A DNA stretch of 64,000 bases from Allobacillus halotolerans (GTDB lineage Bacteria; Bacillota; Bacilli; Bacillales; Alkalibacillaceae). The stretch lies in assembly GCF_028743495.1 (NCBI RefSeq), contig NZ_CP117968.1. The stretch is one strand, 5' to 3'. Below the pieces are notes generated by a model that made no database searches, had not been told where the DNA came from, and worked only from the letters and a program-made list of their open reading frames with translations. This document shows positions 15,325-22,009 of this stretch, in pieces. The stretch's first letter is position 1; every line of letters begins with the position of its first letter. The translations under genes and the position numbers were made by a program.

Positions 15325-16090
15325 TCTAGAATCAGCTTTAGCGTATGCAAGACTTAGAACGTGGAGTGTTTTCCCTCTCGTACCAAAGAGCAAAAATCCT
15401 CTCACAGCTAACGGATTTAAAGACGCTACAAGAGATGAAGAACAGATAAAAGAATGGTGGACGAGGTGGCCTAACGCTAATATAGGCATTCCAACAGGGT
15501 TTGAAAATGGTTTTTTTGCCTTAGACGTTGACGTAAAGAACAATGGCCAAGATACGCTATTCAATTTAATCACAGAAAACGGAGTTCTACCACATACGAT
15601 TCAAGCGAAAACAGGTGGCGGAGGTTCGCACTTCCTTTTTAAGTACGAAGAAGGAATAAAGAACAGAATAGAATTTCAGAAAGGTTTGGACATAAAGGGG
15701 CAGGATGGATATTTGGTCGTTTCGCCTTCAATCCACGACAAAACAGGCAACCGCTATGAATGGATTAACCACCCACTAGAAACGCACATTGCAGAAGCTC
15801 CAAGATGGCTTATAGAGATGATTAAAGAGCCAAACAGAGTTGAACACCAAGCCAAACCTAAAAGCCATTGGAATAGCATAATACAAGGCGTTGGAGAAGG
15901 TGCAAGAAATGAATCAGCTACCTCATTAAGCGGTCTACTGGTCAGAAGGTTTTTCGATAACTTGGAATTAGCTTGGGAATTATTAATGGCTTGGAATGAC
16001 CGAAACAATCCGCCAATCGAAGAAGAAGAGTTATTGAGAACATTCAGATCTGTACTAAACAGAGAAATACAACGCAGGAAAGGAGCGTAA
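15317..16090 (+). CDS. Bifunctional primase-polymerase (prim-pol) with C-terminal primase domain
   Basis: A 257-aa replication protein. The N-terminal prim-pol domain begins LESALAYARLRTWSVFPLVPKSKNPL. It has the metal-binding FALDVDVKNNG (D-x-D, near residue 68), KTGGGGSHFLFKY and GLDIKGQDGYLVVSPS motifs. A PriCT-like C-terminal domain (about residues 180-257) includes GARNESATSLSGLL. It is expected to prime or copy element DNA and pairs with the DUF3987 protein four bases downstream. The start is ATG 15317 after AAGGAAG; a GTG at 15296 is less likely. Confidence 0.9.
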   Translation: MSNLESALAYARLRTWSVFPLVPKSKNPLTANGFKDATRDEEQIKEWWTRWPNANIGIPTGFENGFFALDVDVKNNGQDTLFNLITENGVLPHTIQAKTGGGGSHFLFKYEEGIKNRIEFQKGLDIKGQDGYLVVSPSIHDKTGNRYEWINHPLETHIAEAPRWLIEMIKEPNRVEHQAKPKSHWNSIIQGVGEGARNESATSLSGLLVRRFFDNLELAWELLMAWNDRNNPPIEEEELLRTFRSVLNREIQRRKGA

Positions 16091-16093
16091 AAC

Positions 16094-17623
16094 GTGGCAC
16101 TACCTAAAGAATTATTAAATGATATTCAAGAAGCTGAAAAAGTACAAAAAAATAAGACTCACGAACACGAATGGAGTCAGCCGATACCTTTCGAGAGTGT
16201 GAGTCTACCACAATTTCCTGTTGAAATATTCCCTACTTGGCTTAGGGAGTATATAGAAAGTGTTAGCAAGGCAACGCAAACGCCTAATGATTTAGGTTCA
16301 TTGTCCGCCCTTTCTATACTATCTATTATCTCAACAAATCGCTTTAAAATCAAGGTTAAACATAGCTGGAGTGAATCTCTAAATCTCTATGTAATGGCAA
16401 CCATGGAAAGCGGAGGGGGTAAATCTAGGACTCTTAAAAACTATCGCAAACCATTGGACGACTATGAAGCAGAAGAACAAGAAGCGTTAAAAATTGAACT
16501 AGCTAACCAAGAGGAAAGATTAAAAGCCTTATATAAGCGTAGGGATCACCTAAGCGGTGAGTATGCCAAAAAAGCTGAAGAAACATCTATGAAGGAAATA
16601 CAAGCACTCACAGCAGAGATAATCGAACTTGAAAAGGACAAAATAGAATCTCCTAGGTTTTTCACTTCAGATATAACAGCCGAAAAACTTGGTATGTTAC
16701 TGAAGGAACAAGCGGAGAAAATGGCTATTATGACCGCTGAAGGTGGCGGAGTCATCAAGAATATAGCTGGAAAGTATTCAAGTAATGGCACAAGTGATAT
16801 TGAACTATATTTAAGTGCTTATGATGGCGAAAAAATCAATATAGACCGAGTAGGCAGGGAGTCTATTCAGTTAAATGAGCCATATCTCAATATGTGTTTA
16901 TTTGTGCAAGAGAATATCATTCAATCATTAAATCGTGACTTTATGGAGCAGGGTTTTGTTCAAAGGTTCATTTTCAGTCTACCACCTTCAAATGTTGGTT
17001 ATAGAAACCTAAGTGATGAAACCGAGTATATAACTGAAGAAGTAAGAACGAGCTATTTTAAGGCCATTAAACGCTTATTAAATCTATTTGGAGAACTAAC
17101 AACATTAGAGTTCACAGAAGAAGCAAACGAGTTGAAGAAACAGATCATTGACGAAAACGAAGCAAGATTAAGAGAAGATGGTGAACTAAGGGAAAGTGAC
17201 CCCCTCAAGAATTGGGGAAGTCGACTCAATCAAAAGGTATTTAAAATCGCTGGATTGCTACATGTAAGCGACTATGCACTAAGTGATAGTTTCACCCCTA
17301 TGGTGAGTAAAGAAACCCTAGAACGTGCTAGAAACTTAATACCGTACATGATAGCACACGCCAAGGCTACGTTTGGGGTTATGCGAAGTAATTCCAAGTT
17401 AGAAGATAATCAGTATATTTTAAAACGTATCATAGACCAGCTAAAAGAAGAAATTCCAAGACGTGATCTATATCAATTAGTGAAACACCGCTTTGATACT
17501 GAAAAACTTGGCGAGGTGCTAGATGAATTGGAAGATCGCCACTATATCGAGCAGGCTAAAAAGGGTAGGAAACAAGTCATTTACGTTAATCCTCATGTGC
17601 TAGAAAAGGGGGTGAATATCTAA
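16094..17623 (+). CDS. DUF3987 (YfjI-like) replication ATPase
   Basis: A 509-aa protein of the DUF3987 group, generally encoded next to prim-pols in plasmids and islands and thought to act as a helicase-like replication initiator. A P-loop is visible in MATMESGGGKSRTLKNY (near residue 100). A coiled segment follows (about residues 125-185). The conserved MTAEGGGVIKNIAGKYSSNG, then LYLSAYDGEKI, mark the family core. The C-terminal 70 residues look like a winged helix (RRDLYQLVKHRFDTEKLGEVLDELEDRHYIEQ). GTG start at 16094 with AAAGGAG 9 nt upstream. Confidence 0.85.
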   Translation: MALPKELLNDIQEAEKVQKNKTHEHEWSQPIPFESVSLPQFPVEIFPTWLREYIESVSKATQTPNDLGSLSALSILSIISTNRFKIKVKHSWSESLNLYVMATMESGGGKSRTLKNYRKPLDDYEAEEQEALKIELANQEERLKALYKRRDHLSGEYAKKAEETSMKEIQALTAEIIELEKDKIESPRFFTSDITAEKLGMLLKEQAEKMAIMTAEGGGVIKNIAGKYSSNGTSDIELYLSAYDGEKINIDRVGRESIQLNEPYLNMCLFVQENIIQSLNRDFMEQGFVQRFIFSLPPSNVGYRNLSDETEYITEEVRTSYFKAIKRLLNLFGELTTLEFTEEANELKKQIIDENEARLREDGELRESDPLKNWGSRLNQKVFKIAGLLHVSDYALSDSFTPMVSKETLERARNLIPYMIAHAKATFGVMRSNSKLEDNQYILKRIIDQLKEEIPRRDLYQLVKHRFDTEKLGEVLDELEDRHYIEQAKKGRKQVIYVNPHVLEKGVNI

Positions 17624-17660
17624 TATGGAACAGACAAACAAAAACAAAAGGAGAGATATT

Positions 17661-17900
17661 ATGGATTATAAAAAAGCTTATCAAGAATTGTCACAAGTAG
17701 TTATGGAATCAGATAATTTAGGTTTAATGAGTAAATTGAGAAATATTAATAGTCAGATTGTAGAGGAAGAACAACCACCTAAGAAAGCCGATTATATGAA
17801 ACGTGAGGAACGTAAACAAGCAATTATGAACGAGAAAGACGCTACCAAGCGACAAAAACTAATTCAAGAAAATATGGAACTATTTAAGGGGGAAAAATAA
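17661..17900 (+). CDS. Small charged element protein, function unknown
   Basis: A 79-aa protein rich in Lys, Glu and Gln with predicted helices (DYKKAYQELSQVVMESDNLG; MKREERKQAIMNEKDATKRQ). AAAAGGAG precedes the ATG at 17661; an upstream ATG at 17625 has a poorer site. It lies between the replication gene and a coiled-coil gene that overlaps its stop codon. I know no family for it. Confidence 0.6.
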   Translation: MDYKKAYQELSQVVMESDNLGLMSKLRNINSQIVEEEQPPKKADYMKREERKQAIMNEKDATKRQKLIQENMELFKGEK

Positions 17901-18589
17901 TGAATTATGAAAGACATACTCATATTAATGGAGCAAATGAGTTTTTGCAGAAAATCCATGAGCCATTGGAAGAACTCAACAAAGACATTGAAAAACTAGA
18001 AGGAAAGAAAGCAGAACTTCAAGGAAAGATAGTTAATCCTAACAGCCATAAGCTTGAAGATATTGAAAAGAATAAGGGGGTGACCAATGACCTCAACACC
18101 ATTCAACAGGCTTTAGATAGTGCAATACAAAAAAGAGATAACTTGGTTAATGAGAGTAAGGAAATTTTTGAAGAAGCTAAAGAGCTATTAAGAAGCCATA
18201 AGGCTAACCTCACCAAGAAACATTATAAAACAAATAAAAAGATTATTGAAAAGTTGTATGAGATCCGTAACTTATATCACAAGATGGAACAAGACGAAAA
18301 AGAAGAACTTCAAAAGGTTAATGCTTTCATTAATGATATTGGCGTATATGTTGAACGTGAACTAACAGGAGAAGAGCGAGCAAGAATGGGAAATACAACG
18401 TTAAAAAGAGAGTTACAAGGAATAGTTAACGATCCATGGAGTAAGGGTTACCATAGTTTAATCTTTACCACTATACCAGAGTATTTGTATGGAGTAGAAG
18501 GCTTATTGAAACCTAGTTCAAATGTGAAAGCAAGTCCAATGAAAGTAGTTCCACACAATAAAGAGCATTACATGGTATGTCAACACTAA
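17900..18589 (+). CDS. Coiled-coil element protein, function unknown
   Basis: A 229-aa protein starting in a TAATG overlap with the preceding stop. Residues 15-145 are strongly helical and charged, with heptad-like spacing (PLEELNKDIEKLEGKKAELQ, IFEEAKELLRSHKANLTKK), so a coiled coil is likely. The tail (GYHSLIFTTIPEYLYGVEGL) is less charged. The stop codon is 2-3 bases before the left end of the IS3 element, so the present C-terminus may have been created or trimmed by that insertion. Capsid-associated or replication-associated roles are both possible; none is proven. Confidence 0.65.
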   Translation: MNYERHTHINGANEFLQKIHEPLEELNKDIEKLEGKKAELQGKIVNPNSHKLEDIEKNKGVTNDLNTIQQALDSAIQKRDNLVNESKEIFEEAKELLRSHKANLTKKHYKTNKKIIEKLYEIRNLYHKMEQDEKEELQKVNAFINDIGVYVERELTGEERARMGNTTLKRELQGIVNDPWSKGYHSLIFTTIPEYLYGVEGLLKPSSNVKASPMKVVPHNKEHYMVCQH

Positions 18590-18640
18590 ATTGGACAAAT
18601 TTTTTAAGGTGTTATGATATACTTCTCGAATCTATTGTAC

Positions 18641-18836
18641 GCCGCCTTTGACAACTGCTTGGGCTCGTGGTGTGCATTTGCTGGTGGCTGGAAAAAATAA
18701 GCTATTTACCTATCCGCCACCATGCATAGGATACCACGAACCCGCCACTTATCCAGATACGGGCGGTGGGGCCCCGACCCCTTCCACCGTATCTGGTAAG
18801 TGGGCACAGTTGTCAAAGGTTATCCCTTCGGGCGGC
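18641..18836. other. GC-rich three-way-junction structure inside the IS
   Basis: Outer stem: CCTTTGACAACTG (18645-18657) with CAGTTGTCAAAGG (18807-18819), extended by GCCGCC / GGCGGC. Arm 1: GGG-TCGTGGT-TGCAT and GGTGGC pair with GCCACC-ATGCA and ACCACGA-CCC. Arm 2: ACTTA-CCAGATACGG with CCGTATCTGGTAAGT, capped by a GGGG/CCCC loop. A small CCCTTCGGG hairpin follows. Such nested stems suggest a functional single-stranded DNA or RNA fold, for example a single-strand origin; this is inference. Confidence 0.6.
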
Positions 18837-18867
18837 TCTGTGCATATACGTTTTAATTAAGCTCGTT

Positions 18868-19716
18868 TTAGGTTAGAGTGCCTGCTTTTTCGGCTTTTTT
18901 CTGTTGTTTATATTCAAGGGGAGTCAGATAACCAAGCGATCCATGAATTCGGATGTTATTAAACCAATGAACATAATCAAATAATGCCAAGTCTAGCTCT
19001 TCCTGACTGAAGAAAACTCGTCCGTTAATAAATTCAGTCTTAATTGTTTTGAACGTCGCTTCTGCTACAGCGTTATCATATGGTGTTCCTTTTTCACTCA
19101 AAGACCTTTCTATACCGAAGGTTTTTAATGCTTGGTCAATAAGTCGGTTCTTAAACTCACTACCTCGATCGGTATGGAATAATTCGAGTTCGAATAAGTT
19201 GTACGGAACTCTTGAAAATGCGCGCTTAACTAGCTCTGCATTTTTATGGGGACCTGCACTGTGACCAATGATTTCCCTGTTATATAAATCTACAAGAATA
19301 CATATGTAATGCCAGTTCTGGTGAACTCGAACATAAGTCAAATCACTGACAACAACCTTTAATTCTTGTTCCTGTTTAAACTCTCGGTTTAATGTATTTC
19401 CAATGCTTGACTCATTACAAGCTTTCTTAGAAGGCTTATACTGGGCGACGGTATACTTGGATACTAATCCTTGTTCCTCCATGATTCGCCGGATTCGACG
19501 ACGGGATACAGTCCAATCCAGCTTTTTAAGCTCCACCTTGATTTTCCTTTGTCCATATATATTTTTACTCTCTTTGAAGATTTGAATGATGAGTTTTGTT
19601 AATTCTTCTTCTTGGTTATTACGGCTTTTAGCTTCGTAGTAATAGGTACTTCTTGAAATTTGAAGGACGTTGCACATTGCTGATACCGAGTATTTGTGAC
19701 TGTTGTTTCTTATCAC
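18868..19716 (-). CDS. IS3-family transposase OrfB (DDE catalytic subunit)
   Basis: A 282-aa integrase-core protein. The HTH_21-like N-terminus (SVSAMCNVLQISRSTYYYEAK) and YGQRKIKVELKKLDW precede the catalytic triad: Asp in VVSDLTYVRV, Asp in FHTDRGSEF and Glu in NAVAEATFKTIK, with the IS3 spacing. The C-terminus has FNNIRIHGSLGYLTPLEYK, typical of the family. The annotated start is GTG 19716, but the frame is open upstream into orfA, so it is probably made as an OrfAB fusion by ribosomal frameshifting. It appears intact. Confidence 0.93.
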   Translation of the reverse strand: MIRNNSHKYSVSAMCNVLQISRSTYYYEAKSRNNQEEELTKLIIQIFKESKNIYGQRKIKVELKKLDWTVSRRRIRRIMEEQGLVSKYTVAQYKPSKKACNESSIGNTLNREFKQEQELKVVVSDLTYVRVHQNWHYICILVDLYNREIIGHSAGPHKNAELVKRAFSRVPYNLFELELFHTDRGSEFKNRLIDQALKTFGIERSLSEKGTPYDNAVAEATFKTIKTEFINGRVFFSQEELDLALFDYVHWFNNIRIHGSLGYLTPLEYKQQKKAEKAGTLT

Positions 19717-19718
19717 AT

Positions 19719-20003
19719 CTACTTTCGTCCCATGATCAGCGCGGCTTGCTTTAAAATATCATTTTCCATCGCAAGCTGTTGGTTTTCTTTTCTTAAACGG
19801 AGTAATTCTTCTTGTTCTGGAGTTCGGTTATCTTTTTCTTCGAAAGAACCACTGGTTCGTTGTTGACGAACCCACTTGTCGAATGCAGATGGTGTTAGAT
19901 CATATTGCTTGATAATTTCCGTTCGTGGTTTGCCAGATACATAAAGTTGAACAATTTGATCTTTAAATTCCCTGGTGAAATTTCTTCTTTCTCGTCTGGT
20001 CAT
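19719..20003 (-). CDS. IS3-family transposase OrfA (HTH subunit)
   Basis: A 94-aa DNA-binding protein: RRNFTREFKDQIVQLYVSGKPRTEIIKQYDLTPSAFDKWVRQ is the HTH_Tnp_1 domain. A leucine-zipper-like end follows (EELLRLRKENQQLAMENDILKQAALIMG). ATG 20003 is preferred, with GAGGAG 7 nt upstream. It ends three bases before the orfB start. I saw no classic A6G slippery heptamer at the junction, so the frameshift site is not identified. Confidence 0.92.
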   Translation of the reverse strand: MTRRERRNFTREFKDQIVQLYVSGKPRTEIIKQYDLTPSAFDKWVRQQRTSGSFEEKDNRTPEQEELLRLRKENQQLAMENDILKQAALIMGRK

Positions 20004-20159
20004 ATTAATTCTCCTCATATTTATTAGATTAAGTTTAATTGACCTTATAAAATCTGTCCAACCAAGTGTAACCGATTCAACAACAAGCTTTTTGGAGTGA
20101 AAGAGTAAGTGATTAATCTAACAGGTGATAGGTGGTTAAAACTAGCCACCTGTTCCCTC

Positions 20160-20275
20160 ATAAAACGAAGTGAGGGAAGTGAGGAAGAGTGAGGGAAACC
20201 CTTATTCCCGTTCTAACCGTTGTCACATAAGCGTTTGAGGGGAATTGGGGTAAGTGGGGGAAGGTTTTGGGGGTA
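20160..20275 (+). repeat. G-rich iteron-like block, right copy
   Basis: AAGTGAGGGAAGTGAGGAAG, AGTGAGGGAAACC, GAGGGGAATTGGGGTAAGTG and GGGGGAAGG occur in tandem on the plus strand. The reverse complements match the left block at 14006-14122. No gene fits here; the block ends at the start of the 81-aa gene. Confidence 0.5.
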
Positions 20276-20281
20276 TGTAAA

Positions 20282-20527
20282 ATGAAACCATCAAATCTAG
20301 GTTATATGGTTGGAATACCGAACGAATTATATTTTAAAACATTGAATCGTTTTTCTATCGTTTATATAGATCGTCAAGAAGATGGCTGGTTAGTTGTAAG
20401 AGAAACACACAGAAAAGATAGATTAGAGCCATACAGTTACAGGCAGATTATAAAAGCTAAATCTTTGGAATATGCCATACAAAAAGCAGAAAAATACATT
20501 CAATATTTGAATAGAAAGTCAGCTTAA
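20282..20527 (+). CDS. Small element protein, function unknown
   Basis: An 81-aa protein (MKPSNLGYMVGIPNELYF... to ...YIQYLNRKSA) with a mixed strand/helix pattern: FSIVYIDRQEDGWLVVRETH looks like a beta hairpin, followed by a helix (AKSLEYAIQKAEKYIQYL). The start is ATG 20282; a G-rich run ending GGGGG is 9 nt upstream. It is the first gene right of the IS. I do not recognise it. Confidence 0.55.
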   Translation: MKPSNLGYMVGIPNELYFKTLNRFSIVYIDRQEDGWLVVRETHRKDRLEPYSYRQIIKAKSLEYAIQKAEKYIQYLNRKSA

Positions 20528-20623
20528 AACTATTCTTTTTGTAGCACTAAATCAATCATAAATAGCGTTAATACAACGAAAGAGAAGGGGATATACCCCT
20601 ATAGGTTAATGGAGGTGAGTATT

Positions 20624-20842
20624 ATGGTTAAAGAAAGACGATTAAATAAACCACAAGATGTTAAAAGGCTTATGCAGGAGCAAATAAACATTCTAAGACA
20701 AGATGAGGACATTGACCCTATTAAGAGAGCTAACGCCATTGGTTACCTTTCTAACGTGTTTCTAGGAGCTTATAAAGATGGTGACGTTATGCAAAAACTA
20801 GAGGAAATTGAAAGTGAATTGAAAAAGAAAGGATTGAAATAA
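20624..20842 (+). CDS. Small helical element protein, function unknown
   Basis: A 72-aa, highly charged protein (MVKERRLNKPQDVKRLMQEQINILRQD...) predicted to be almost wholly helical. It resembles the small phage and island proteins that follow the pattern 'NKPxDVKRLMxExIN'. GGAGGTGAG is 8 nt upstream of ATG 20624; the ATG at 20609 overlaps that site. It lies in a run of four small genes with 1-4 bp gaps or overlaps. Confidence 0.6.
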   Translation: MVKERRLNKPQDVKRLMQEQINILRQDEDIDPIKRANAIGYLSNVFLGAYKDGDVMQKLEEIESELKKKGLK

Positions 20843-20843
20843 C

Positions 20844-21056
20844 ATGAGTATAAACTCTAGAATTGCAAAGTTAGAAAGACAAATAGAGTTACTAGGCGGT
20901 AAGGCGAGCGATATAGATTGGCCGGAATTATTCAAGGAATGGAGCGAGGTTGAGTTAAGACTCATCATAGATCACATTGAAAATGGCGTTCCTATATCTG
21001 ATGAATTGGAATATAAATTAAATCAAGTAGCAGAGGGAATGGAGGTAAGCCAATGA
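20844..21056 (+). CDS. Small element protein with N-terminal coiled coil
   Basis: A 70-aa protein, MSINSRIAKLERQIELLGG..., with an N-terminal coiled-coil-like segment and an acidic, Trp-containing middle (DWPELFKEWSEVELRLIIDHI). It overlaps the next gene by four bases (ATGA). The first 15 residues resemble those of the next protein, so the two share an N-terminal oligomerisation-like segment. Function unknown. Confidence 0.6.
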   Translation: MSINSRIAKLERQIELLGGKASDIDWPELFKEWSEVELRLIIDHIENGVPISDELEYKLNQVAEGMEVSQ

Positions 21057-21217
21057 GTATAATAAACAGATTGGCAAAGATAGAAAGACGCTTAGAACAA
21101 TATATTGATACTCCACAAGTGCATTTCTTTAATAGCGAAGAAGAATATGAAGAAGCTAAAGAGAATGGCGAAGTAAGAGATAATGATGTTAGTTTAATAG
21201 ATGATATAGTCAAATGA
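21053..21217 (+). CDS. 54-aa element protein, function unknown
   Basis: I translated this as MSIINRLAKIERRLEQYIDT..., ending LIDDIVK. The N-terminus matches the preceding protein (MSIxxRxAKxERxxE) and the rest is acidic. GGAGG precedes the start, which overlaps the upstream stop. It is the last gene of the element before a terminator. Confidence 0.6.
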   Translation: MSIINRLAKIERRLEQYIDTPQVHFFNSEEEYEEAKENGEVRDNDVSLIDDIVK

Positions 21218-21259
21218 TTGAGTGGATTGTGATGATAGGTGCATATTCGTTTTAAAAAT

Positions 21260-21294
21260 GCGGTTGATCGCTTAGGTGGTTAACCGCTTTTTTG
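21260..21294 (+). terminator. Terminator of the element's rightward operon
   Basis: GCGGTT, interrupted loop, AACCGC and TTTTTTT. Confidence 0.8.
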
Positions 21295-21313
21295 TTGTCC
21301 AATTGTTGACCAA
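21292..21313 (+). repeat. Candidate integrase arm-type site, right
   Basis: Exact second copy of the 22-bp sequence at 12719-12740: two tandem TGTTGWCCAAW words, 114 bp inside the right att core. Confidence 0.6.
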
Positions 21314-21427
21314 ATCAAAGTTTGTAGCCCAAAAATAAACGCACTACATAAAGAGAACAACAGATAAAGGTTATTATACCAAGGTTTATAGCACTTAATC
21401 TTATTTGAGAATATTGGCTACACAGAA

Positions 21428-21474
21428 TTGACAGGGTGGAAGTCGTTGGTTCAAGTCCAATCGGAGTCATACCT
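21428..21474. repeat. Attachment site (distal side), 47-bp direct repeat
   Basis: Exact copy of 12603-12649. It contains only the 3' half of tRNA-Val and is therefore the distal junction, not a second tRNA gene. Confidence 0.95.
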
Positions 21475-21557
21475 GAAATCCCTTGACACATTTGGTGTTG
21501 GGGGATTTTTATTTATGTCTGAAATATGGAAAGCATAGATTGGTATCCAGCCACCAA

Positions 21558-21834
21558 TTACCCATCAACAAGTGCATCATAAACAAGCACTTCATCATTA
21601 TACTCCACCAAAATGATGAATGGGGCATCACCTTTCTCGTATTGATCAGCGGTTGTATACAATTTAGTACCCCTTGGAATTTTGCTAGCGTATAGATTCC
21701 TAAACCACTATTTATTACTTGAGCGTTTTTAATTTCTCCAATTCACAAATTAGTATATTCTCACCTTTCGAATCTCTCAATCCGTATCTATACTTCAAAT
21801 TTGCAAAATCCAACCGATATGATCCATAGAGTGA
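21558..21834 (-). pseudogene. Remnant of a degraded gene beside the attachment site
   Basis: Two protein-like minus-strand pieces lie in different frames. SLYGSYRLDFANLKYRYGLR... ends at a stop, and just downstream is NLYASKIPRGTKLYTTADQY..., ending LVDG before a stop. Neither has a start. The amino-acid composition looks like real protein rather than noise. It lies outside the element, so it may be the relic of a gene from an earlier insertion at this tRNA. The rest of 21475-22009 shows no gene. Confidence 0.35.
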
Positions 21835-22009
21835 ACAAGATGTCGTTGTATTGTTAAATAATTGTCCAAATGACTGTTAAATAAACGTAGAATACTCCGA
21901 TATAATTATGGGACTAAGGTAACAACTCCGATCGAAATAATTGTATCATTGAAGATCGGAATTTATATATACGTAGCTTTTGATCAATCTAGCAATCGGA
22001 GGAGAGTAC

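Larger units (their letters stand above)
18592..20060 (-). mobile_element. IS3-family insertion sequence with a noncoding passenger
   Basis: Terminal inverted repeats begin TGGACAAATTTTTTAAGGT at 18592 and TGGACAGATTTTATAAGGT (minus strand) at 20060, matching at 17 of 19 positions. Inside are orfA and orfB, read leftward. The 3' noncoding part, 18613-18867, is about 250 bp, far longer than usual, and GC-rich. The flanks (left ...AAT, right ACC...) show no target-site duplication. Confidence 0.85.
12603..21474. mobile_element. 8.8-kb integrative element in tRNA-Val (satellite or PICI-like)
   Basis: It is bounded by the 47-bp att repeats. Gene order from the tRNA is: integrase (leftward), XRE regulator (leftward), divergent XRE regulator, excisionase-like HTH protein, prim-pol, DUF3987 replication protein, coiled-coil protein, IS3 insertion and four small genes. 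This int / divergent regulators / HTH / primase / replication order is that of Gram-positive phage-inducible islands and related satellites (family knowledge). No capsid, terminase, relaxase or conjugation gene is visible, so the mode of transfer is unknown and the element may be cryptic. Confidence 0.85.

Noticed and set aside
18648..18860. A 70-codon frame (TTG start) over the GC-rich structure in the IS.
   Set aside because: The region is dominated by long complementary stems; no ribosome-binding site precedes the TTG, and structure explains the sequence better than coding.
21428..21474. Second tRNA-Val gene.
   Set aside because: Only the 3' half from the anticodon loop onward is present; it is the distal attachment site.
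12603..21474. Complete prophage.
   Set aside because: No terminase, portal, capsid, tail, holin or lysin gene is visible in 8.8 kb.
21483..21695. Plus-strand frame of 70 codons after the distal att site.
   Set aside because: No ribosome-binding site, biased composition, and the opposite strand carries more protein-like remnants.
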